From assembly GCF_001949145.1 (NCBI RefSeq), contig NW_019091363.1:666403-730402 (forward strand): a stretch of 64,000 nt of DNA, read 5' to 3'. The position numbers and the translations under genes are program-made. The notes under the pieces are model-generated. The model did not search any database and was not told the DNA's origin. It worked only from the letters and a program-made list of their open reading frames with translations. This document shows positions 39,183-50,899 of this stretch, in pieces. Within the stretch, counting starts at the first letter, position 1. Each line of letters begins with the position of its first letter. Origin of the DNA: Acanthaster planci (Eukaryota > Echinodermata > Asteroidea > Valvatida > Acanthasteridae).

Positions 39183-41623
39183 AGCGACGAGTGAATTTCG
39201 TATAATGCCGTGTGCCTGAACCCAGCCGTTCAGGCATTGGTAGAACTTGAACTTGCTGGAAAATATTCGGTTCCTGAAGACGAACCTCCTTCTTACCTAC
39301 TTAAAAATGCCCATTCCGTCGTTTTTTATTGTTTGCTTGACACAAAGAAACATTTAGAACATACGATGTAATTTTGAACATTATGGAGCTAAGAAATAGA
39401 AACTGACAAAGACCAACGAACGAGGGCGGCATTCATGTTTACATCCACTCTGCAGGCGGGTTCATGATGTGCATGTGCTTCAGGCTGCAAGTCATTAAAA
39501 ACGGGCTACTGAGGCACGGCGTAGACCAAATTACGATTTGTATATTGATGATTCTCTGCTTTTAGAGTATTTGTGGCGTGTGGATTGGATGGTTTGTAAA
39601 AAGAAGGGTGGAAGTCCCCAGCAGACCGCAAGCCTGAATTTGTGAAAAAGTAGGGAAAAAAGGTTCCTCGTAATGGCTGTGGTTTGCAATGGAATGGTTT
39701 CGTCATTCTTCAAGGTGCCAGTGGGCTTTACGGCTGTTGATTTCCGAATAAAGACGTATCTTCAAAAGTCACCGAAAACTGCAAAGAATAAACGATGGGG
39801 AAATGAGTTTTAATTTGATGTGTGTCATTAATACCCGAGAAACGTATATTTCCCCTGATTTTGTGGGACGAAGATGTTTGTCACTTTTGTCTATGGCAGC
39901 ATATTTCTTGGTCTGCAACCTTCCTGTGAATGCTGAAGCAAAGCAAACTTGACGTCACTACACTTTGACAGTGAAATTCACTTGATTTGGTATGTTCAAC
40001 TTCTACAAATTTCCAGCACGAATATTTTGATCTAACGTCACACAGGTGCATTCATGTTTGCGTTTACGTTCATTCTGAGCCGGCCCTCTATCTGAAGTTT
40101 TCTTGAAAACACTTTGAAATTGTAAGCATGACACGTTATTATTTAGATAATATGTAACTGACCTGCTTTCTGTTCAGCATATTTTTGTAACAGACCCAAA
40201 CAAATACCAAGGTAGAACTTTGGTCCTGGAATCACACGTAGGCCTATACTTTGTGAAACTGACCCTTTTCTAATCCCTAACAACGTTTATTTTCAGTGGA
40301 AACTGACGGTACATTAAGACTCTTAGGGCTGTCTTAAAAAAAATTAACAGTGTCGTAAATTCGTTCGGGAGGGTGTAGGTGGGCGGATGAACAAAATCCT
40401 AAACTTCTTCGACCATAGAAATTCGAGAAGCAATAGAGTGGAAACGAACATGGCAGTGTTCATTGTAGTATGTGTTTGCAAGTGGTTAATTAATGGCCAA
40501 AAGCACCCCAGTTGTCCTACATGTCAAGCTGCATGCTAAAACAGCGCCACCTGGAGTCAGTCTTCACCTAAGTTTAGAGTGGAGTGCAGTGACGGCAAGT
40601 TTTCCAGGCACCCTTTCGTGTAATGAAAATACTGCTAAATAACTAAACTCGTAAAAATGTAGCATGTTGGTATTATAACTTCCAAGAATTGGATCCGTGT
40701 TTAAAGTTTCAGTCCATCCAGTGGCGCAGCTAGGATGTTACCAGTCGGGATGGGGGGGGGAACAAATGGGCACCAGCTATTAGTGAGTCCATCGTTTGCG
40801 CGGTGTTCCCCTGAAGTGTCAGCTTAGTGAATACTGTATGTTTCGAGCAAAATCGTCCGCGGGCTACTAATGCCAGTTTCCAAAACTGCATCTTTGTATG
40901 CATCGTTGAAAACGGCCTGCTTTCATTGTTTTCTTTAATGACATCTTGCCAACAAGAAAAATTTCAAGCGGAGTTTTCTCATAACCTTCTTTAACCCAGT
41001 ATGCTAGCTTTTTAACAGTAATTCCGTTAGTCACTTATTGGATAACTGCACATGGACAGTACATTAACTTTAGTGTTCCCAGATATTAAGATTTTGATTC
41101 GGGCAACTGAATACATTTTCCCAAGAGAGTCGTTTTTACTTTTAACGACTTAAGCCGCACAACTAGATGAAAATATTCCATCTTTGGACCTGCTCATTTT
41201 ATTTGCACATTCACAGCTGCCAAACACACTTCCTGAAGCAACAGAGACAATTAGAAAGGTGTTCACCTTTCTTTTGAAATCAAGTCTTAAGGGAGAGAGA
41301 TAACACCGGTAAGCCTGTTCTAGTTCCATATTTTGCAAGGTTAGAGACACGACCCCATGAGAGTCAGCATTTATTATTTAATGTTTCCATAGCTTTACAT
41401 GCATGATCAAGAGCCTAATTCCCACCAGTCAGAAGCCGTGTATACGTACGTACGTTTAGTAAGGCGTGGATAAAATAATATGCATTCGTGAACTAGTCTA
41501 GATGTTGACTGTCTACGATCAAATGAAATATATTTGTGCATATCAACGACGGCCTGATTGTTTGAGATTGTGATGCAAGGTATGGAAAATGAGATTAATT
41601 TATTTGTTTCTTGAATTGTAAAT
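39183..41623. other. Non-coding stretch
   Basis: No recognisable gene. A GTGGCGCAGCTAGGAT plus poly-G motif at about 40721-40760 resembles a transposon end seen in many invertebrate genomes. Otherwise AT-rich unique-looking DNA. Confidence 0.45.
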
Positions 41624-42152
41624 GGTAACCATCATCCGTTTCATTATGATGTCCTCTTTTGCAGGACACCAGGAAATCCAAATTTTCGTCGGAGAGACTG
41701 AGCATGAAGTGGTTTAATGGACCAAGTAAAAAAATGACTTTGAACCAAATAGCTGTTTTTGTGTTGAATTCATGTTGTCTATAGATGGCTTTTTATCAGA
41801 ATTACGTAGGCCCTAATACTTACTTTAAAATGCATAACACCCCTGTAAAAGCGATGAAAACAGGGGCAGAAGTTTGTGTTCAAAGAAATAGGGGGGGGCA
41901 TTTTGAAGGCTGGGGCAAAATTAAGTCCCGGGCTGTGGTTGTTTTTGAATTAATGACTTTGGTAGTGTACTCACAGCTTTTGTGTATTTTCTTTAGAAAT
42001 GCTTCATACTGTGCAAACCTGTGATGTATGTGGTGCTAAGCCATTTTTGACACGGTCCATTAAACGACTTTGTGCTCAGTAATGTACGAAATGTAGACTT
42101 GTTGATGTCATAAGAAAGAGGACACCATACCGAAACAGATTATGTTTCCAAA
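41624..42152. mobile_element. DNA element with about 100-bp terminal inverted repeats
   Basis: The left arm includes CCGTTTCATTATGATGTCCT and later GTGGTTTAATGGACCAAGTA. The reverse complement of the right arm includes CTGTTTCGGTATGGTGTCCT and GTCGTTTAATGGACCGTGTC at matching spacing. The internal open frame of 79 codons (41785-42024) has no recognisable features. Non-autonomous. Ends are approximate. Confidence 0.8.
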
Positions 42153-42455
42153 ATTAATCACTCCCATGCAACAAACAGGTTAATTAATCTCGGTGTCCTT
42201 TTTAAAGGTCGGTTCATACTTAAGACGAATGCTAAAGCGAATTGAATTTGAAGCGCAAAACATTTGCAGCGAAACTGAGTGCAAAATGCGTTCAACCTTG
42301 CGAATAAGCAGCTCAGATACCTGATCTGATGTCACAATTTCGCTCTCGTGCTAGGTATGAACTGATCTAAACCGCAACAACACTGGCAGTCACAGCAACC
42401 GCGACTACAGCACAGAGCTATAGCTCTTTGGTCTACCGCCAACGCCCTACCTTTA

Positions 42456-42924
42456 GGTCGAGTTCGGGCGGCCTGTTCTTGACACGTGTTTCTTGTTCTC
42501 GCGCTCGAACGGCGGGAACACTACTCAAGAACACTGTTCTCGGAACAGGATCACACACCCCCTCCTCGTTACGGTTTTACAGGAACACACGGAAAAACTC
42601 GTGAGATTTTGATTTTTGAACAGCTGCAAAAAGTAGAGAGATGGCTTCCAAAGCCATGGACAATGGGAAGTTTTGCAAAATTAACATTAATCATTTTCCG
42701 TAACACAGAAATGAATGTTCCCGTTCATACAGAAAAGAATTCAGCCCATCCAAACATTAACTCTCGAATAACGTAGCCTACATGGACGCCGCCATGTTCC
42801 ATGTTGCTTGTCACTAACTACCACCGATAACCGGTTGTTTGTTCCCAGCGTTCGAGCGGCCCACCCACGAACAACAAATCGAGCTGTTCGTGAACATACG
42901 GGAACGAGCCGCCCGAACTCGGCC
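42456..42924. mobile_element. MITE-like DNA element, family C copy 2
   Basis: The ends are GGTCGAGTTCGGGCGGCC and the complement of GGCCGAGTTCGGGCGGCT, flanked by TTA on both sides (42453-42455 and 42925-42927). This copy has better preserved ends than 38043-38528 and is likely younger. TTA is the usual target of PIF/Harbinger elements, which supports but does not prove that assignment. Short open frames inside are shadows and not a transposase. Confidence 0.9.
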
Positions 42925-42927
42925 TTA

Positions 42928-43543
42928 GTGTACCAGTTCCCTTGTAATGCACACAGATTCACCACCCGGGATGAACATATTGGCCGATTTGTTGCTGAAT
43001 GTGAGAGAGGTTTCTAAATTAAATTTCACAGAAAATGCAACATGATAATTTTTTAAAGCAGATGTCGAGCAGAATTTTAAAAAACTCGGTGATCGCAGCA
43101 AAAACTTTAGGAGATATGTTTTTAACAATTTTTTTCAAATAAATAGGAATTTTTTCATACAAAATGGTTTACAAACCCTCCGTGCACCGCTAATAAGCAG
43201 GCCAGTCTTTGCACTGAGGGAATTTCCAATGTCGTGTGAGCTAAGCTTTGGTTATGAATCACGGTGTTTGATGAGGATATTTTGTAACATCTACATGTAT
43301 GTTTGTAGCTTGTATAGAGCTTGTTGATAATATATTGTGCACCTCAAGTACAGACAATTCTATATAACATCGGCATGTAGGTTGAAATATTTATGTAAGA
43401 TGTAACGTGAAATATTTGGTGATTAATCGAGCTAGTTTCATGTGACTACCCTGCATTTCACCAACACAAACACAACCAAGCAATTCGTTACGATCTGCCC
43501 GGAGCTGAAGTGCACCCTCACCGGCGAAAGAAAGACAGTATAC
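42928..43543. other. Non-coding stretch, nothing recognised
   Basis: AT-rich, short open frames on both strands without recognisable features. Confidence 0.5.
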
Positions 43544-43703
43544 AAATATTGACTGCTTCGAGTGGTATAGTAAAACTAGCCTCCCGAGGTAATCCATGGA
43601 GCATACTATTTTCCCTCGGCTTTGCATCGGGAAGATACAATGCTCCATGGATCACCTCGGGAGACTAGTTCTACTGTACCCCGAGGTAAAGCAGTCAATA
43701 TTT
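43544..43703. mobile_element. Hairpin element with about 70-bp arms
   Basis: The arms, read as AAATATTGACTGC, then AACTAGCCTCCCGAGGT, then CCATGGAGCAT on the left, have an almost complete reverse complement on the right around a loop of about 13 bases (TCGGCTTTGCATC). Such a near-perfect stem suggests recent origin or ongoing pairing constraint. Non-coding. Confidence 0.9.
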
Positions 43704-43708
43704 ATTTC

Positions 43709-44043
43709 ATAACACCTCCCCACAGATTCTCCAAAATTTAAGCTGAAAATCAATAATGAAACACCAAACTGGATTTACATTCATCAAATTTAATTCAAGA
43801 ATTCCAAGCGGAACAGCAACGTTTGAATACATTCATTAACAGATGTTGTTTGCTATGAGCCGAAATACACGCCTATGCTTTCGTTGCTACGGATATTCTT
43901 TGGTTTCTACGGGTATACTTCTTTTTCAGAATGAGGCTGCATGCTTTTTTGAAGCGGTTGTATAATAAAAGTATAACTAGTAAGCCTCACATGACACACT
44001 GTTTTCCAATCAAGATACAGAATCTGTGGGTGAGGTGTTATAA
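43709..44043. mobile_element. Inverted-repeat element adjoining the hairpin
   Basis: The left end ATAACACCTCCCCACAGATT pairs with the right end, whose complement reads ATAACACCTCACCCACAGAT. The right part (AGTATAACTAGTAAGCCTC, then CACTGTTTTCC) resembles the hairpin at 43544 (GTAAAACTAGCCTCC, then TACTATTTTCC), so the two may be diverged parts of one family or a composite element. Confidence 0.7.
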
Positions 44044-45121
44044 TTGATACTAAGTTTTCCAACCGGGTTCTTGTCCACGTTCGGCATGCACGTGAAGACC
44101 ATGCATTCCAGACTAAAATCGTTGCGCGTATTGAGCGTGTTCCGCGTCAAACGCGTTACTTACGAACCGGATACCACCCGGCTAACTGGCGCTCTTGTGC
44201 ATGGTAACTATCCTTTCAGACATTTTACCTGAGCTATCCATCATCAGTAACCATTTCTTCCTCTGTGTCCATTTTCCTCGGAGGTCTTTTAACTTACATT
44301 TCACGATTTTCTAATAGGTATCGTGCTGTCATTGTCAGAAAGAAGATGTTTCCTTCTTAAATTGTATTTGCCTGTGGGGCAGCTTCTCACATTTCCTCGA
44401 CTCTTGCTTTGATGGCAGACCGCGTTTTCATATCGAGCACTCTCGTTGCTTCGTTTGCGGCTATCGGGCATTCACGTAAGCACTAGGTATAAATGAAAAT
44501 GGTCCATTACCGCCTGGATCACATACCTAATGTTCAGCATGCGCTTCCTCATTTTCGGACGTGCCCTATTTTCAAAGTCAGTAGGTCCTTATTTTGTGGG
44601 GGATGATCCCTGCAGGGTGTGGTGCACTAATTCAAGTGATACGAGCCGCAGAAGATTGTTGGTCGAAAAAATGTTTGGATTGTGTTAATATTTGCCAGGT
44701 TCAACTCCCTTTTTAGTGGGCTTTTATCCCAGCACAGGCAGTTGACAAAAATCACAGTTTGGAAATGGTTCTAACTTCTAGGTGCCTGAGAAAGAGAAGT
44801 GCCATTTGGAAAATTGCTTCGTGCTGTTTTGGGAGCAATCATGTTTCGGGGTGCAGACTAGGGAACTCTCATGTTTCGGCGTGTGAGTTTGTTTTGTATG
44901 AATAAGCGACTCCAATAATGTCAGCTTCCATGTTATTGAGCCTTGAACTTTGCTGATTTAATGTTGATTCCAACGGGGATTGAATTAGTGCATGCCAACG
45001 CTAGTGCCGGTAGAATCCGCGTGGAGGAGAAGCAATCTCTCATCGGTTGAAAAGAGTAATGTTGGTCGGGAGTGTTCATTTTGCTGGGAGCGACGCGCCC
45101 GTATCGCGTGAATTTTCACAT
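44044..45121. other. Non-coding stretch, nothing recognised
   Basis: No recognisable gene. Near 44838-44880 a short phrase (ATCATGTTTCGGGGTG / CTCATGTTTCGGCGTG) is tandemly repeated. Confidence 0.45.
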
Positions 45122-45284
45122 ATGAGCGTTTTCGAAACAAGTGAATTCGTCTGAGACTTTGGTTTCGCTGGTTTCAGTCATTTTGGAGCAGCGTTTGAAA
45201 CCACGTGAAACCACATGTTCAAGCTGTGGCTAGAACCAGCGAAACCGAGTCTAAGCCGAATCCACTCGTTTTGAAAACGCTCAT
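45122..45284. mobile_element. Foldback MITE-like element (163 bp)
   Basis: The left arm ATGAGCGTTTTCGAAACAAG, then GAATTCG, then GGTTTCGCTGGTT, pairs with the reverse complement of the right arm (ATGAGCGTTTTCAAAACGAG, GGATTCGG, GGTTTCGCTGGTT). Arms of about 55 bp are well preserved. Non-coding. Confidence 0.88.
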
Positions 45285-48247
45285 TGTCGATTTTGATCCT
45301 GTGAAGTGCAGTTCTGACCAAAAGAGTCTTCGTTACAAGAAAAATTGTGCCCTCTCTTGGTCCAGCTCAAGGCTCATAGTTCAAGACAGACGCGCTCTGA
45401 AATTACTTAGCCTAAGGAAGATATTGATTCAGTTCTGATTGTTGTTGTTTAAAATTGCCCTGGTGTGAATTTCACTTGAAAATGTATTTTCTTCAACTTG
45501 TACTCCTTGATGTAAGTCGACTACATGACGTCTTTTCCGGTCACTGTCTTTGGAAAGCGTATACTTTGCAAACACACTTTTTCATGCTTTGTAATTCCTG
45601 ATAATCAAATGGCTATTACGGTAATGCCAGGCAGACTTGGGGGGCTTCTGTTCAAGTTATCATATGCTGAATAAAAATGTTTGTGAAAAAAAACACTGAC
45701 ATATCATTAAGAACCGAAACAAAAGCGAATTATCAAAGAAAACAAAATTACGAAAGAACTATGCTATAGTATAAAAACAAGCAACGTTACTGGAGTAATG
45801 GCGGGGCTTCCAGTTTTGGACGATATTGCATTTTTCTCATACTTATTCGAATTTGCATCTCTAAAATCAAAGAGGCAACACTACCCGTAAAATTGCACAA
45901 TAAAAATTAACATTTTGATTAAAAGGTACACGACGTAGCACTTAAATTACCTAGAGGGAAAAATGAATATAAAGACCATCTCCACCGTCTGCAGTAACAA
46001 TTATTTACAGCAAACTTAAGCGAGTTGCTGCTATTGCTTAATACTTGAACAAAATTAATTATCATGTCAAATTTTTGTCAGCTAAAAAAATCATAAATGT
46101 TGTAACTGTATATGAGCACGGCAGTGTGGCTTTATTGTAGTCAATTATCAGGCAAAATTCACTGACAACAATACGTTCACGACATGTAAAGTTTTTGAAG
46201 GGTTGAATAAAAAATTGTGACTTTGGCACTCTAAACGTCTATACACAGCCCTCTAAAATTTCTACGTTAATGGTACGACGTTGCAAAATGTACACTCAAG
46301 AGATTGGACTTGTTATCAGATAGAAATTGTGCAGGCGACATTTTATGCATACGTTAAGTACCGCGGAATGAATGAGTTGCATTAGGCCCAAAAGGTTCAA
46401 TACGACCCAGGATGCCTGAGAAAAAGAAAAAGCTCTTTTCAGCCCAGCCCACTGTTTGGGGGTTTTACCGTGAACTTGGCTGACCTGGGCGACCTTTTTA
46501 TGAGTGGGATTCTGCCCGCCGAATGCCTTGTGGCCATCAAAATTAAGGAACAACATATGAGGTGTCAGTGTCACTGCTCACGGGTCGTTTGGGCGCTTGG
46601 GGATCGCTTAACAAGCTCGAACGCTGCCAGCGACGGGCGCGTGCCAGTGGTGGGAAGGCCATTTCTGAACTCATGTTTTTTCCCCAATCAATTCTGAACA
46701 CGCCAATGCTTGCTCATAAACTTTCATGCATAATGTTTCGTCCTGACGTGCTCGCTGATGGCAATCTTGCAAATATTTAACACTGCCATACCCTTCAATG
46801 AAAGGCCTCGATCGTTAGTCGCGTGGATTGATTGTGGTCAATTTTCTCGCGTGTTCTAGCCCGTATCAAGGAAACGTCATTGCAGGCTGATTTATCAATT
46901 TGAAGTGCATCGTGATTTACACGAGTATCCTTAGACTGAAAGCAAGTCTAACAAGTCTTACTGACAATGTATAAAGCAGCATTATGCGTGCGCACTGAAC
47001 GTGTAAACCAACGGTTCGGAGTTGCCAGTGTGTTCTGCCGCATCCGTACAGCCGAACAGATTCGTATTTTCCTGACAACAATCTTTTGATGAAAGGAGAA
47101 AGCGGGAGGAAGACTTCTCGAAGGTAAGTCCACGTAGTTTCTTTACCCATTTTTTCCCATTAGTTTCAGTGAATTTACACAAAATATGCTGCAAACGATG
47201 TGCAGTCTAATAATTGTTCGAGTTTTGTCGCCCCAGAACCCTTTTTAGACCCCCGTTTAAACATGTCATCTTCTTGTTTGGGTGCATTTTGCTTATTTCC
47301 ACATTTCTAATATTGGGTATCCACAAAAGTTGTGGTTGTCATCGGGAATTCTTTTTAAAAAATGAACATAAACTTGTTAAATACATTGTAAAAAAACGTT
47401 GTGGGCCAGTTTATTTTGGGCTAATCTCAGAGAACCAGATGAATCGCCTAACTGTTGAGGGAAATAAGTAGAAATGAGTAAATGATTGTGCATTTGACAA
47501 CTATTACAACTATTGTTATATGACACAAAATATTAGATGAGAAATCATCGCGGTTGGGAAGTCTGTGTTGACCCATATGGTCAACCCCAGTTTGGGGACA
47601 AATTATTGCTCGACATGTTTCAGTCCATCTAACTGCATTTTATTCACATGTATGAAGATAAGTGCCTGTATTCTGGACGTTTTCATCTTGAAGCAATCCA
47701 GTCCTATGCATTATTCACCCCTTTGAATGCAGGTTGTCCATCAGTTTACCTTAGTCACTCAAGTGCCAGTTCTGCATACCCTGCTTAGACCTTTTTCAAG
47801 TCTCTAGAGATTTACAAGAAAATCCCTTCAACAGCACATTTGCTAATGTTTGTATGCAGACGGAATAGTCACACGTTTTCCATACTAATTTCGAATACCG
47901 ATCAAACAGCAAAATCAAGACATGAAATGAAGGCTGTTTGTGGAAAGGAAATATATTTTGGGGAGAAGAAAGGAATTTTTTGTACAGTTGTGACGGACCA
48001 TATCTGAGCGATACTTAATAACTCTTAGCTGTTATTTGGAAAACTTTGTATCATTATACACGTAACTACAATTCCACAACTTCAATTGACCGCATATACC
48101 AAAGTTTTTGACCACCATGAATTATGACAAATAAGAGTGGGGAAGAGAAGTTCTCAAACGTCAAAATCCGGTTGAGAGGCATTCGATCACATCTGTTTAC
48201 ATTTTTCAACGATAGGATTTGGGAATATGGAGAGAAATAAAAGAACG

Positions 48248-48320
48248 TTGGAAAAAAATTAAACATTAGGGAATTATTGCGGAAAAGAAACTGAACTAAG
48301 GCTAAGTAAGTAAAGAGGGC
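48248..48320 (+). repeat. Direct repeat unit 1
   Basis: A core of 37 bases starting TTGGAAAAAAATTAAACATT is repeated at 48526 with three mismatches, and a weaker match continues for about 30 bases. The two units lie about 280 bases apart in the same orientation. Origin unknown. Confidence 0.75.
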
Positions 48321-48525
48321 CATGTGGAAAAAAATTCTGTGAGTTACCACGCAAAATGACACACACATGCCTGCCTATTAAGTTTCCATCTCTTTTATTC
48401 AGAAAGCTAGCGGGAAAATGTGATTTATGAGTCTTATGTAATAATAATTTTGACCATTAGAGGGACAAACTAACACGGGCGTGCAAAAACTGAAAAGGTG
48501 CCACGTCAGAGTTTATTGACTGAAA

Positions 48526-48615
48526 TTGGAAAAAAAGTAAACATTAGGAAATTATTGCAGAATATTGCCTATACAAGAGAAAAAAAACGAACAAAGGCCA
48601 ACTAAAGGGTAGAAT
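48526..48615 (+). repeat. Direct repeat unit 2
   Basis: The second copy of the 37-base core starts TTGGAAAAAAAGTAAACATT. The downstream AACAAAGGCCAACTAA segment loosely matches AACTAAGGCTAAGTAA in unit 1. Confidence 0.75.
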
Positions 48616-50899
48616 GCAATTCACATTCGAAATAATTTCGAATTTTGTAGCTTTCGAACAAAAAGTTAATAGGTATTTTAGAATGGATCTAGATTCTGTG
48701 TTGCCCTCTATTAAACAATTAACTGCCGATAACCCGAGACCAATATGACAATACAAATAATTGTTTGTGCCCACATCTTTGCGTGAAATGCCGCATCTGA
48801 AAATTATATTAAATCATTGTCGGCAAATTAATATTTACGATTCCAACCAATGCTTTCTTCATGCAGTAAAAGGTTTTTTGGCCTTATTTGCCACCGACTA
48901 ATGGTAAAATGAAGTGCAATAATCAAATTATGTAGTGCAGATAGGCTTAAGTATCACAATCCTGCGGTGTTTGCCTTCTAAGGTGTCCAAGCCGTATTTA
49001 TTTCTTGGCGAAGGAAATTGGCCCCATGCCTCGTTGCCGTAGATACAACAATAGGCCTACACGAAAGATGTTGAGGGCGGGGCTGTGTTTGCAGATTAAC
49101 TACTCCATGAAATGACGTCGTCAGTGACCTAACTTCTTTTTAGTCATTATACAGCTTGAAAATCAAATTGATTGAATCGTGTGACAAAAAAGCTCAATCG
49201 AAGCAACAAGCCATAGCCAAGTACTTAACGTTTTCTTTGCCATTGACCGCTTCTGGCTACATCGATCATCTAATGTAATTTGTAAACCGAGGAGTTTCGT
49301 TTAAAAATATCTTACCAACCATGTGGCCCACGAAAAATAATTGAATTTGAAAAAGACAAAAATTAATTAAGAAAGTTGTAACTTACATATTTATGGCACC
49401 GAAGCTCTGAATTTTAACATCCTGAGTGAACAAAATGATTATTATTAAGTTGAGGCGTCAAATTTTGTTTTAAAAGGGCACAATTTTTGACCTTGTGGCA
49501 ACGTTTTCAGGCGTTTTGTCCAGGGATCACTAAGTTTACACAACAAAGAGTATTCAGCGGCAGCTGGTGAGAAAGGCCGCAGAGTTCCACGTTCCATTCG
49601 TATTCATAGAAATTAATCTCTGAGGTTGTGAAGATTGTTATGGTTTATGTCAGAACCAAACGTCAACTTGACTCAGTCAATGAGATCGGAATAGTCAATT
49701 CACCTGTAAAATCCTTTGAAAAATACACAACGGTACGTTAATAGTCTGGTCGCTATGCATGAATTCCATCAAAATGTGGATCGATACGATAATTCGCCTA
49801 TTGGTAAAGTATGTCCCGTTTGAGAAAATTCCAAGCCAGCTGCTTTGAATAATTCCGTTGAAGGTAGCCATTACAACATTGCTTCTTACTGCGTCTTCAT
49901 GAGTGACTTAGGACCATTCCATTGCAGGTGATCTTGAATATTGCCTAACGCGCTCGTTCTTGCTCAGTATTAATAACCATAAAAGAAATCTGAGTATCCG
50001 AGCAGGTGGTAAAATCCACATTCTGCACTCATTTCGCATCTGGTTTTTTTTTCTGCTGAAGATGCATGGACTGGCTTCTACAGCAACAAGGACAACGACG
50101 ATCGTGCTGTTTGTCAGATCCCAGGTGAATCAACCGATCTGGAGAGAATCACGGTTAGTGGATCGATCCTGGGCTGGCATGGTGAATCTCATTACTGCAC
50201 CAAGCCTTCTCAGATGCCCTACATACTGTTTCTTCATGGAAATGGTCATTAGCTGTGATGCAAGAGGTGGATATTAAAGCCGACATCCTTCGCAAATCCA
50301 GAAGGCAACAGTGCAAGTTATTCCGAATCACGATATTGTTACGTTAAACTGACACCAAATACGCCGCTTGGTATTGCAATGCTAATTACTGCGTCCCGAT
50401 GTTTCATTTATGAAGAAACCAGTTGATTTGGTTAGAAGCTACGATGACCGTAACTTGAACACTTCAAGAATACAAACAGAGGCTCGTTCAAGCATCTCTC
50501 CGAGCGATTAGTCTTATTTCACTCGGCAGTGGTGTCTGGATAAAATGCCAGGCTTTTCCAAGGAACTGGTTCCGTGGCGAAAGGCGAGGTAAAAGGCTGA
50601 CCAAGATTGATACGTTGAAGATTTTAATACGTGATAAGACGGATAATAACAGACAACAAAAGACTGGGAAGCTTAAGTATTTTGTCGTGCGTCGTGGGTA
50701 CAGCTGAAGCGTGCAAAAACCTATAAAATCAGCTTTGATCCATGCTGGACGTCGTGATGACGTGTTTGGGCCCGTGAAATTTGCCCACTCCTACAGTGAC
50801 AGCAACAAAATCGATGCTCCACAACTCCTTCCTGCTCACCTCGAAGAAAACCGACAGAAACAGGTTTGTAAGGACCTAATAGTTTGGTCAGTTGTTAAG

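Larger units (their letters stand above)
45285..50899. other. Non-coding stretch upstream of the GPCR
   Basis: No recognisable gene over more than 5 kb. Open frames reach 105 codons (49960-50277) without recognisable features. One short frame near 47214 has a hydrophobic stretch but no other support. The only repeat found is the direct duplication at 48248/48526. The part just before 50900 should contain the GPCR promoter and 5' UTR or an intron, but no core promoter element stands out. Confidence 0.45.

Noticed and set aside
50711-50899. GPCR start 63 codons upstream
   Set aside because: That start is a GTG; in a eukaryotic gene the ATG at 50900 with good context is far more likely.
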